Of a DNA stretch of 64,000 bases, positions 55,929 to 63,032 are shown one piece after another (position 1 is the first letter of the stretch; the number at the start of each line of letters is the position of its first letter). The notes under the pieces were generated by a model. The model was not told the origin of the DNA. It made no database searches and was given only the letters and a program-made list of their open reading frames with translations. This DNA is from Bacteroides sp. 224. Its GTDB lineage: Bacteria; Bacteroidota; Bacteroidia; Bacteroidales; Bacteroidaceae. The stretch is from positions 1 through 64,000 of the forward strand of contig NZ_QVMK01000001.1 in assembly GCF_010500995.1 (NCBI RefSeq), in the 5' to 3' direction. The position numbers and the translations under genes are program-made.

Positions 55929-56033
55929 CACGGCCGCTCCACTAATTAGTTGCGGCCGTTGCAGTAACTTGGCACGGCCGCAACTACACCCTTACCACGG
56001 CCGTACGAGTACACTGCCACGGCCGTGCCAATA
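55929..56033. repeat. Five 22-23-bp repeats with the word CGGCCG
   Basis: CGGCCG begins at 55931, 55953, 55975, 55998 and 56020 (steps 22, 22, 23, 22), mostly as CACGGCCG(C/T), with spacers of unrelated sequence. It lies between the convergent GH76 and 136-residue membrane-protein genes, just before a terminator. GC-rich words in an AT-rich gap recall the array at 29136-29220. Confidence 0.85.
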
Positions 56034-56055
56034 TTCTACCAACCCTAAATAAAAA

Positions 56056-56089
56056 AAATCCTTGTCAACCTAACCAATGACAAGGATTT
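56056..56089. terminator. Bidirectional terminator
   Basis: AAATCCTTGTCA and TGACAAGGATTT form a perfect 12-bp stem with a 10-base loop. The minus strand has a long T run after it, so it ends the leftward group best; on the plus strand it can also end mannan operon 2. Confidence 0.8.
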
Positions 56090-56115
56090 CTTCGTTATAA
56101 TGAAATTAGCTCCAT

Positions 56116-56526
56116 TTAAAACTTGTTATCTACTACGTAGAACAAGCTAAAAGCTAAAATCAAGGTTGCAATCAAATAGAAGACAAGTAACCACTTGCAT
56201 TTTGCAGCTAAAGTAGCAGAGTAGCAGTTTACTTTTTCAATTGCAATTTCGTATTTATTATTCTTATAATATAAAATCGCGTTTATAATAAATGTAAAGG
56301 CGAAAGATGCTAAAATTACAATACTTATTCTTCTTAAGTATTCAATATACCCCATGAAGATGGCTGCCCAGCCAATAATCGAAGATATATTTAATGCTTG
56401 TAGAAGAGATAAAGTGAATATTGCAATAAACAAAGTCTCACTATCTATTGGCAGAGAGGATAAAAGAGTTTGCTTTCCGCCTTTCCACAATAGAACTCTA
56501 CAAAACAAGTAATTAAAAAACCACAT
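56116..56526 (-). CDS. Small integral membrane protein, unknown
   Basis: 136 residues with three to four hydrophobic segments (about 30-60, 66-88 and 112-131), the last followed by a short polar tail. No family recognised and no catalytic motif seen. It starts 21 bases after the DUF3244 stop, so it is likely co-transcribed with it. The ORF is strongly hydrophobic in one frame and ends just before a terminator, which supports it as a real gene. Confidence 0.5.
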   Translation of the reverse strand: MWFFNYLFCRVLLWKGGKQTLLSSLPIDSETLFIAIFTLSLLQALNISSIIGWAAIFMGYIEYLRRISIVILASFAFTFIINAILYYKNNKYEIAIEKVNCYSATLAAKCKWLLVFYLIATLILAFSLFYVVDNKF

Positions 56527-56547
56527 TAGGAAAAAGGTCTTTCATCC

Positions 56548-56940
56548 TTATTCAAGGGTAAAATCGCCTTCTAAATATGTTCCTTGTGGTGTGGTTATTA
56601 CTAAAGTGTAATCTCCATTATCAAGAGTTGATAGATCAGTTACCGCCAAATCGTATTCTGTGATAGAAGAGAATGTTTGTTCTTCAACTAAGGCACCATC
56701 TTGTACAATAGAAACAGTAAGGTCGGTTACAGTCTCAGCAGATTGTATATAGATAGCCGGATCTTCTAATTCTGCAAAGAAAGGATGATCTGTAGGAATC
56801 TCGTCTCTGTCTACATTTCCTTTACTATATATACCAGTCATTGAAATTGTTTTAGGTCTTCCATTATTCTCAATCCCTGCCTTTAAAGATGCTCCCCCTA
56901 CCAGAGTTATACATAATAATAAATAAAATAATGTTCTCAT
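56548..56940 (-). CDS. DUF3244 secreted protein
   Basis: 130-residue exported protein of the DUF3244 family, small beta-sandwich proteins common in Bacteroides and of unknown role. Signal peptide about 1-21. The mature part ends with LDNGDYTLVITTPQGTYLEG, typical of the family. The ATG at 56940 gives a clean signal peptide; the longer reading from 57075 adds 45 residues that overlap the promoter. Such genes often follow a TPR/HTH regulator gene, as here. Confidence 0.72.
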   Translation of the reverse strand: MRTLFYLLLCITLVGGASLKAGIENNGRPKTISMTGIYSKGNVDRDEIPTDHPFFAELEDPAIYIQSAETVTDLTVSIVQDGALVEEQTFSSITEYDLAVTDLSTLDNGDYTLVITTPQGTYLEGDFTLE

Positions 56941-56968
56941 AATGCTTTTCTGTTTGTTAATGTCGACG

Positions 56969-56999
56969 TAAAAGTAGTGCTTTTTAGTAGAACCACAAT
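56969..56999 (-). promoter_or_regulatory. Promoter of the DUF3244 gene
   Basis: On the minus strand ATTG, 19 bases, then TACTTTTA, close to TAnnTTTG. Start of transcription near 56962, about 22 bases before the ATG. Just upstream lie the repeats at 56997-57072. Confidence 0.5.
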
Positions 57000-57072
57000 G
57001 AAAGTCGGATAGACAAATGAAAGTCAAAATCGCGCCCAGGAGGCTTGTGGCGAGGGGTGTGATAGACAAATG
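56997..57072 (-). promoter_or_regulatory. Direct repeats upstream of DUF3244
   Basis: On the minus strand CATTTGTCTATC occurs at 57072-57061 and 57019-57008 (12/12 identical), and GACTTTCATT at 57025-57016 and 57006-56997 (10/10, 19 bp apart). The cluster covers the -35 region of the DUF3244 promoter and extends upstream, as activator sites do. The neighbouring TPR/HTH protein is the obvious candidate to bind. Confidence 0.5.
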
Positions 57073-57092
57073 CATTTTTGCTCTTAAAAAGA

Positions 57093-58880
57093 CTACAAAG
57101 ATTGCAGGATTTCTTCTAATCTACGGTCATCTTCTATCTTGAATTTGTTTTTCTTAATCCGTAACTTTGATGTTGCTACAGTATTCGATGTGTTATTGAG
57201 ACACTCTGCTATCCGGCTGTTGGTATGTCCTAATCTAAGGAGAATACATATTATAATATCTGTGGTGGAAAGGTGATATTCTTCTTTCCTCAATAACTCC
57301 ATAAATTCTTTATTTTCGTTTTCATAATAGCAAATTATATCTGTAATGTCAGAGGTTGTCAAAGGTCTTACTCTTTCTTTTTTAAGAATTGTTTCATGGC
57401 AGAGTTTTGTTCCTCTAAGCATAGATTCATAAAAACTTATTTGTTCGTTGCCATTGATCGGTTCATTAATCGACTTTTTATATTTCTTGATGTCGTCTTC
57501 GCCTTTCTTAATGGCATCAATTAAACTATTGCGTTCTTTTAAAAGGTCTTTGTCTTCTGGAATTTCTTCATTGACTTGAGGTAGAGTGTCTTCTATAATC
57601 CTTTTCTCTTCCTCTTTTTGTCTTTTTTGTTCTAATTTCCACTCAATTTCTTTTAGGCGTTCTTTATATAGAACAATTTCGGTCTCTTTAGAGTGAATAA
57701 TGTTTCTAAGTTTTTCTTGCTGCCTCTTCTTATTTCGTTGGTATATAAATGCGATAGCGATTGAAAATAAAATAATGAAAAGTAATAATGCAGCAAGGCG
57801 ATTTAGTCCTAACTCTGCTTTTAGTTGTTTGTTGCGCAGGTTTTCATTGTCATACTTTTCTTCGATTTCTACTATTTTCCCGGATAGTTTGTCTCGATAA
57901 ATAGAGTCATTGTATAACATGAGGCTGTCTGTATGAGGTGTAATTTTATCAATATTTCTTTCTGTTATAGCTTTCTGTAAAAGAAAGCGGTAGATGTAAG
58001 CTTTAAGATGTGTATCGGCTGTGTTTAATCCTTTTTGACAATAGTCTTCAGATAACTTGACATCCCCTCTGTTATAATAGAGGTGTGCTAAGGCTGTGTA
58101 TGTTCGTGCTTTCTCAGTTTTATTAGTTTGGTTTTTTAGAGCCTCATTGAGATACTTTAATGCCTCATCATCATTTCCTGTTTCGAAATAGAATGTTCCA
58201 ATATTATGTAATGCAGATCCTTGTATCTTAGAATCAGTGTTGGATACGTAATCAATGCATTTATGAATATAGTAAGAGGCACTATCTGCATTTCTTGATA
58301 TTTGGAAACTCTTACCTATCTTTAAAAGGTTATTTATAACTCTCCTATCATTACCTGTTGATAAAGCATATTTCAAAGCTTTTTGAAAGTAAGTAATTGA
58401 GGCATCATATAAGTGTTGTATATAGTAAATTTGTCCCAGACTATTGTAAATCAAACCTGCTAAATCATCATTGTTGGTTTTTAATGCTCCTTCCTCTGCT
58501 TTTTTGAAATAGAATGTAGCATCTGTATATGCTTCCTTAATGAAATTGTATCTTCCTTTATAGAAATAACTTAAGGCTTTTTTCCCTTCGTCGTTTTGGT
58601 GCTCATAATACTTAATTGCAATGTTAATCAGTGAGTCGGAATCCAAATCAACATAACTCTTATCCATTGCTTGAGTTATCAATAAACAATAGTCTGCTAA
58701 TTCTTTACCTTCAAGCTCTCCCGGATATTCAATGGCACGCAAGATTTTCAGTGCGCTATCCGGGTATTCATTCATAATGCTTTCTGCCTTGGAAAGATGT
58801 TTGAACTCTTTCGAAGAACAGGAGGTAGCAATTTGTAGTATGCTGTAAATAATGATTGCAATAAATAAAGTCTTTTTCAT
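57093..58880 (-). CDS. TPR membrane protein with C-terminal HTH (regulator)
   Basis: 595 residues. N-terminal lipobox-like TSCSS (Cys21), then about eight tetratricopeptide repeats to about 340 (AGLIYNSLGQIYYIQHLYDAS; ALHNIGTFYFETGNDDEAL), one membrane helix near 361-380, a long charged coiled coil (about 385-450) and a C-terminal helix-turn-helix (about 540-590; STTDIIICILLRLGHTNSRI, then NTVATSKLRIKKN) like LuxR-type domains. It looks like a one-component sensor with periplasmic TPRs and a cytoplasmic DNA-binding end. It follows dprA by 27 bases and precedes the DUF3244 gene it may control. Confidence 0.75.
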   Translation of the reverse strand: MKKTLFIAIIIYSILQIATSCSSKEFKHLSKAESIMNEYPDSALKILRAIEYPGELEGKELADYCLLITQAMDKSYVDLDSDSLINIAIKYYEHQNDEGKKALSYFYKGRYNFIKEAYTDATFYFKKAEEGALKTNNDDLAGLIYNSLGQIYYIQHLYDASITYFQKALKYALSTGNDRRVINNLLKIGKSFQISRNADSASYYIHKCIDYVSNTDSKIQGSALHNIGTFYFETGNDDEALKYLNEALKNQTNKTEKARTYTALAHLYYNRGDVKLSEDYCQKGLNTADTHLKAYIYRFLLQKAITERNIDKITPHTDSLMLYNDSIYRDKLSGKIVEIEEKYDNENLRNKQLKAELGLNRLAALLLFIILFSIAIAFIYQRNKKRQQEKLRNIIHSKETEIVLYKERLKEIEWKLEQKRQKEEEKRIIEDTLPQVNEEIPEDKDLLKERNSLIDAIKKGEDDIKKYKKSINEPINGNEQISFYESMLRGTKLCHETILKKERVRPLTTSDITDIICYYENENKEFMELLRKEEYHLSTTDIIICILLRLGHTNSRIAECLNNTSNTVATSKLRIKKNKFKIEDDRRLEEILQSL

Positions 58881-58907
58881 ATCTCAACAGGTTGGGGGTG
58901 GCTTCTT

Positions 58908-60026
58908 TCAAAAACGCGTTTTCGCTTGTATTTTGCCTCCTGCAAAGATTTGGATCATTCCTTTTATCTCTAAATCGAGCAATAGGGCGTTGATTCGGTG
59001 AATTGGGATATTGCTTTCCACTGATAGCGTGTTAATTTGTGTGCTTTCATTCTTCTTTAGAATATCAATAATGGCTTGTTCTTCTTCAGAAAGATCGGGG
59101 AAGATTTCAAACTGTATATGCCGGCTTGCTTTATTCGAAGAGTTCCACTGCATAAATTGAATAAAATCTTCGGCCGATTGTATAAGAGAGGCTTTATTGT
59201 CGCGAATAAGTTGATTGCACCCTTTGGAAACTTCATCGGTGGAGCGTCCCGGAAAGGCAAAACAATCTCGATTGTAACTTTCGGCAATGGAGGCAGTGAT
59301 GAGTGAACCACCCTTTTCGGCAGATTCTACTACGATGGTTGCATCGCTTATGCCTGCTACAATTCGGTTGCGACTTACAAAATTATACTTGTCGGGGTTG
59401 GTACCACTGATGTATTCGGTGAGGAGGCCTCCCTGATCTAACATTTTTATAGCTGTGTCTCGATGTGCAGATGGATAAATGCGATCCAACCCATGCGCCA
59501 GTACGCCAATGGTAGAAAAGCCATGAGTTAAAGCAGACCGATGTGCATGAATATCAATGCCATACGCCAGCCCGCTTACCACGATGGTATCGGGACAGGT
59601 ATTGCGCAATTCTTTGAGGAAGTCTATACATAACTGCTTCCCGTAATCAGTTGCATGGCGGGTTCCTACCATATTAATAATGTGGGAGCTGTTTAAATCG
59701 GCATTTCCTTTATAATATAATACAATGGGAGCATCATCACATTCGCATAGGCGGGAGGGATATTGCTCGCTATTTAAAGTCAGGCATTGAATATGATTCT
59801 TTTCAATGAACTTGTATTCTTGTTCCGCCCGTTTGATGGCATCGGGACAATTAAGCAGATCAATGAGTCTGGGAGTGATTCCGGGCATCAATTTCTGCAA
59901 ATTTTCTCGTTCTCTGAATACTGTAGTCGCGTTTCCTATGGTGGTTAAGAGGTTTTTACCCCACACACTACCAATGCCCGGAACTTGCGTCAGAGCAATG
60001 GAATAAATAATTTCTTCTTCGTTCAT
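58908..60026 (-). CDS. dprA: DNA-processing protein DprA
   Basis: Cytoplasmic RecA loader that protects single-stranded DNA taken up during transformation. An N-terminal helix-hairpin region (QVPGIGSVWGKNLL) is followed by the Rossmann-like core (about 80-290) with MVGTRHATDYG, VSGLAYGIDIHAH, LAHGLDRIYPSAHR and NRIVAGISD plus KGGSLITA, all characteristic; a winged-helix end (about 310-372) follows. 372 residues is normal. Its start overlaps the thioesterase stop by four bases. Confidence 0.95.
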   Translation of the reverse strand: MNEEEIIYSIALTQVPGIGSVWGKNLLTTIGNATTVFRERENLQKLMPGITPRLIDLLNCPDAIKRAEQEYKFIEKNHIQCLTLNSEQYPSRLCECDDAPIVLYYKGNADLNSSHIINMVGTRHATDYGKQLCIDFLKELRNTCPDTIVVSGLAYGIDIHAHRSALTHGFSTIGVLAHGLDRIYPSAHRDTAIKMLDQGGLLTEYISGTNPDKYNFVSRNRIVAGISDATIVVESAEKGGSLITASIAESYNRDCFAFPGRSTDEVSKGCNQLIRDNKASLIQSAEDFIQFMQWNSSNKASRHIQFEIFPDLSEEEQAIIDILKKNESTQINTLSVESNIPIHRINALLLDLEIKGMIQIFAGGKIQAKTRF

Positions 60027-60433
60027 TGAGAAGAGACAGAATCAAATAATTGATTGAATACTTCGTACTCGGAAAGCCTTCCGTTAATCAGGAAAACAAC
60101 ATCGGTAGTTGCTTTCAGGATAATTTTATCATCGCCTTTCCGAAAAAGATCTTGGTGGAATACGTACCTGATCCCCTCTTTCTGCACATATAGTTTAGAA
60201 ATAAATTCGTCGCGGCTTCTTAACGAAGTTTTGAATGCCATGTTTACACGGGCTAATACCGGGTCGATGCCTTGTTCGTGAAGTGCTGCAAAGTTTATAC
60301 CGAAAGTGAGCAGGTATTCATGCCGGGTATGCTCCAGGTAATGCATGTAATTTGCATTGTTTACAATTCCTTGCAAGTCGCATTCATAGTCGCGTACTTT
60401 GAACTCCAGTTCGAAAACGTATTTCTTGCTCAT
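60023..60433 (-). CDS. Hotdog-fold acyl-CoA thioesterase
   Basis: 136-residue protein of the 4-hydroxybenzoyl-CoA thioesterase/YbgC group. The motif DYECDLQGIVNNANYMHYLEH carries the likely catalytic Asp19. It hydrolyses acyl-CoA thioesters in the cytoplasm; the acyl chain is unknown. It overlaps the U32 stop and the dprA start by four bases each (ATGA type), so translation is coupled, a common order in Bacteroidales. Confidence 0.88.
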   Translation of the reverse strand: MSKKYVFELEFKVRDYECDLQGIVNNANYMHYLEHTRHEYLLTFGINFAALHEQGIDPVLARVNMAFKTSLRSRDEFISKLYVQKEGIRYVFHQDLFRKGDDKIILKATTDVVFLINGRLSEYEVFNQLFDSVSSQ

Positions 60434-61668
60434 GGCTTTGATACTAATTTAAAGAGTTTATCGCTTGGGCGGATTTTATCTTCCAGCTTCATAGAGAAGC
60501 GCTTGCCTTGTTTAACGGTTTCTACGGGTTTTAAGTCTACCCTTGCTTCTTCCAGTGTGGCAAATACGGCTCCGGTGGTAGGTCCTGTGATAAGTAGCTT
60601 ATCGCCTACCGATAGCTCGGCAGCCTCTACCAGAAACTCTGCCACGCCTATGTTGTTAAAGTATTTGATACCTTTCCCTACGTATACTTTACGCTCGGTG
60701 GCTTCCGATCCGTAGTTTTTGCTCCACTCGCCCAAGCGTTGTCCCAGATAATAGCCATCCCAGAAGCCGCGGTTGAATACGGTTTTTAAGCGCTCATTCC
60801 AGCCTTCTATTTTTTCGTCGGTGAAGGTGTTGTTCAAGTAAGATTGAATGGCCTGTTTGTAGCATTCGCAAACGGTGCGTACATATTCAGGTCCACGGGC
60901 TCTTCCTTCGATCTTGAAAACACGTACTCCGGCATCAATCATCTTGTTCATAAAGTGAATGGTCTTCAGGTCTTTGGGCGACATGATATACTGGTTGTCT
61001 ATCTCAAGTTCTACATCCGTTTCCTTGTCGCGCACGATGTATCCCCGACGACATACTTGCATACAGGCTCCGCGATTGGCAGAATGGTTCATTTCATGTA
61101 GAGAAAGGTAACACTTACCCGATACAGCCATGCAAAGCGCTCCGTGGCAGAACATCTCGATACGTATTTGCTCTCCACCCGGGCCGCAGATGTTTTCTTC
61201 TTTAATGCATTTGTAGATTTCTGCTACCTGATCAAGATTCAGTTCGCGTGCCAGCACCACTACGTCGGCAAACTGTGCATAAAACTTCAATGCTTCTACA
61301 TTCGATATGTTTAATTGGGTAGAGAGGTGTATCTCCTGACCGATCTGTCTGGCATAGCTCATCACGGCTACATCGGCAGCAATGATAGCCGATATTCCGG
61401 CTTCTTTAGCGGCATCCACAATGGTGCGCATCAGTGCCAAGTCATGATCATATATAATGGTGTTTATAGTCAGATAGCTCTTTATATTGTTCTCATCGCA
61501 AATCTGGGCTATTTCGCGTAGGTCGTTGATGGTGAAGCTATTGGAGGAACGTGCCCTCATGTTTAGATTCTCTATGCCGAAGTAGATAGAATCGGCTCCT
61601 CCTTGTATAGCAGCTGCCAATGATTCGCGAGAACCAACGGGAGCCATTATTTCAAAATCTTGTATCAT
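60430..61668 (-). CDS. U32 family peptidase / tRNA hydroxylation protein
   Basis: 412 residues from the ATG at 61668; the longer reading from 61728 adds 20 residues of no clear sense. Motifs: MAPVGSRESLAAAIQGGADSIYFG at the N-terminus (family start), then FCHGALCMAVSGKCYLS with Cys residues that fit the U32 signature EXFXHGALCXXXSGXC, and RGACMQVCRRGY. Characterised relatives (TrhP type) act in 5-hydroxyuridine formation in tRNA; others were called collagenases. Head of the leftward operon. Confidence 0.9.
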   Translation of the reverse strand: MIQDFEIMAPVGSRESLAAAIQGGADSIYFGIENLNMRARSSNSFTINDLREIAQICDENNIKSYLTINTIIYDHDLALMRTIVDAAKEAGISAIIAADVAVMSYARQIGQEIHLSTQLNISNVEALKFYAQFADVVVLARELNLDQVAEIYKCIKEENICGPGGEQIRIEMFCHGALCMAVSGKCYLSLHEMNHSANRGACMQVCRRGYIVRDKETDVELEIDNQYIMSPKDLKTIHFMNKMIDAGVRVFKIEGRARGPEYVRTVCECYKQAIQSYLNNTFTDEKIEGWNERLKTVFNRGFWDGYYLGQRLGEWSKNYGSEATERKVYVGKGIKYFNNIGVAEFLVEAAELSVGDKLLITGPTTGAVFATLEEARVDLKPVETVKQGKRFSMKLEDKIRPSDKLFKLVSKP

Positions 61669-61735
61669 CCTGTTGTTATTTGAAAAACTGGTGCAAGTTA
61701 TGGAAAAAAGGGGAGATAGTATCAGCAATTATGCT

Positions 61736-61743
61736 TATTTTTG
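61736..61743 (+). promoter_or_regulatory. -10 element of the AAA ATPase gene
   Basis: TATTTTTG, an exact TAnnTTTG match, 25 bases before the ATG at 61769. No clear -33 element. It supports that start over the longer reading from 61673. Confidence 0.4.
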
Positions 61744-61768
61744 TTTTTACTATAAAACTCAAAGCATT

Positions 61769-62923
61769 ATGGACAGATATTCGATAGACCTAAACCGCAA
61801 ACTTCCTATTGGGGTGCAAACCTTTGAAATTATTCGTAAGGAAGGTTTCCTTTATGTAGATAAAAGCGCCCTTATATGGCAGATAGCCAACAGAGGAAGG
61901 GTTTACTTCCTGAGCCGTCCCCGTCGGTTTGGCAAGAGTTTGCTGCTGTCTACCTTTGAGTCTTACTTTGAAGGACGGAAAGACCTTTTCGAAGGACTCG
62001 CCATAGCAGAGTTGGAAAAGGATTGGATTCAATATCCGGTTTTACATCTTGACCTGAATGCAGAGAAGTATGATGCACCCGAGCGGCTTGGCATAATCAT
62101 TAACAGTTATCTGGCTCAATGGGAAAATAAATATGGGCGCAGTGAAGGCGAAGATTCTCTTGCCACCCGTTTTGCAGGTGTTATCCGTCGGGCTTACGAG
62201 CAGACCGGTCGTGGCGTTGTGGTATTAATTGATGAATATGATAAGCCTCTGCTTCAAGCCATGTTCAACGAACCGTTGTCAGAGGAGTACCGCAATGCTC
62301 TGAAAGCCTTCTATGCTGTGTTGAAAAGCTCTGATCGTTACTTGCGTTTTGTGTTGCTGACAGGGGTTACCAAGTTCTCTCATGTAAGTTTATTCAGCGA
62401 CCTCAATCAGTTGAATGATATCACTATGGATGTGCAATATAGTGCTGTGTGTGGTATTACTGAAGAGGAACTTATCGCAACTTTCACTCCCGAGATAGAA
62501 CAAATGAGTAAGAGCAACGATCTCTCTTTCGATGAAACTGTTGCCTATATGAAAGAAGAATATGATGGGTATCACTTCAGTAGAAACTCCCCGGGGATGT
62601 TTAATCCATTCAGTGTGCTCAATTCGTTTTATAAACAAGAATTTGAAAACTACTGGTTTCGTACTGGTACGCCCACCTTCCTTGTTGAACTGCTTAAACG
62701 AAGCGATTATGATTTGCGGGAATTGATAGAAGGCGTAGAAGCCACTTCAGACATCTTTATGCAATATCGTGTGGAGTCTGATGACCCCATTCCGGTGTTC
62801 TATCAGACTGGTTACCTCACCATTAAAGATTATGATAAAGAATTCAGACTGTATAAATTAGGCTTCCCAAACAATGAAGTGCGTTATACTTTTTTGGAGT
62901 TCCTCATTCCTTTATTTGGGTGA
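61769..62923 (+). CDS. DUF1703-type AAA ATPase, C-terminally truncated
   Basis: 384 residues. The AAA-ATPase-like domain (family of many Bacteroides paralogs) is complete: IGVQTFEIIRKEGFLYVDKS start, Walker A as RPRRFGKSLLL (Lys56), Walker B as VVLIDEYDKP (Asp155-Glu156), TGVTKFSHVSLFSDLNQLND. Full-length relatives have about 510-580 residues and end in a PD-(D/E)XK nuclease-like domain (PDDEXK_9), which is missing: the frame stops soon after FLEFLIPLFG, at the point where that domain would begin. The 3' end is followed by a terminator. A shortened but perhaps expressed copy. Confidence 0.82.
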   Translation: MDRYSIDLNRKLPIGVQTFEIIRKEGFLYVDKSALIWQIANRGRVYFLSRPRRFGKSLLLSTFESYFEGRKDLFEGLAIAELEKDWIQYPVLHLDLNAEKYDAPERLGIIINSYLAQWENKYGRSEGEDSLATRFAGVIRRAYEQTGRGVVVLIDEYDKPLLQAMFNEPLSEEYRNALKAFYAVLKSSDRYLRFVLLTGVTKFSHVSLFSDLNQLNDITMDVQYSAVCGITEEELIATFTPEIEQMSKSNDLSFDETVAYMKEEYDGYHFSRNSPGMFNPFSVLNSFYKQEFENYWFRTGTPTFLVELLKRSDYDLRELIEGVEATSDIFMQYRVESDDPIPVFYQTGYLTIKDYDKEFRLYKLGFPNNEVRYTFLEFLIPLFG

Positions 62924-62938
62924 CATAAACAATAAAAC

Positions 62939-62987
62939 ATCCCCGGAATCCTTCCTCCTATAATACAGAGTAAAGATTTCCGGGGAT
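62939..62987 (+). terminator. Terminator after the AAA ATPase
   Basis: ATCCCCGGAA and TTCCGGGGAT pair perfectly over 10 bp around a 29-base loop, followed by TTTCTTTTG. It can also stop the leftward lyase gene beyond it. Confidence 0.7.
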
Positions 62988-63032
62988 TTTCTTTTGTTGT
63001 GCAAATCAATATCTTGCCTTTACCGATAAGCC

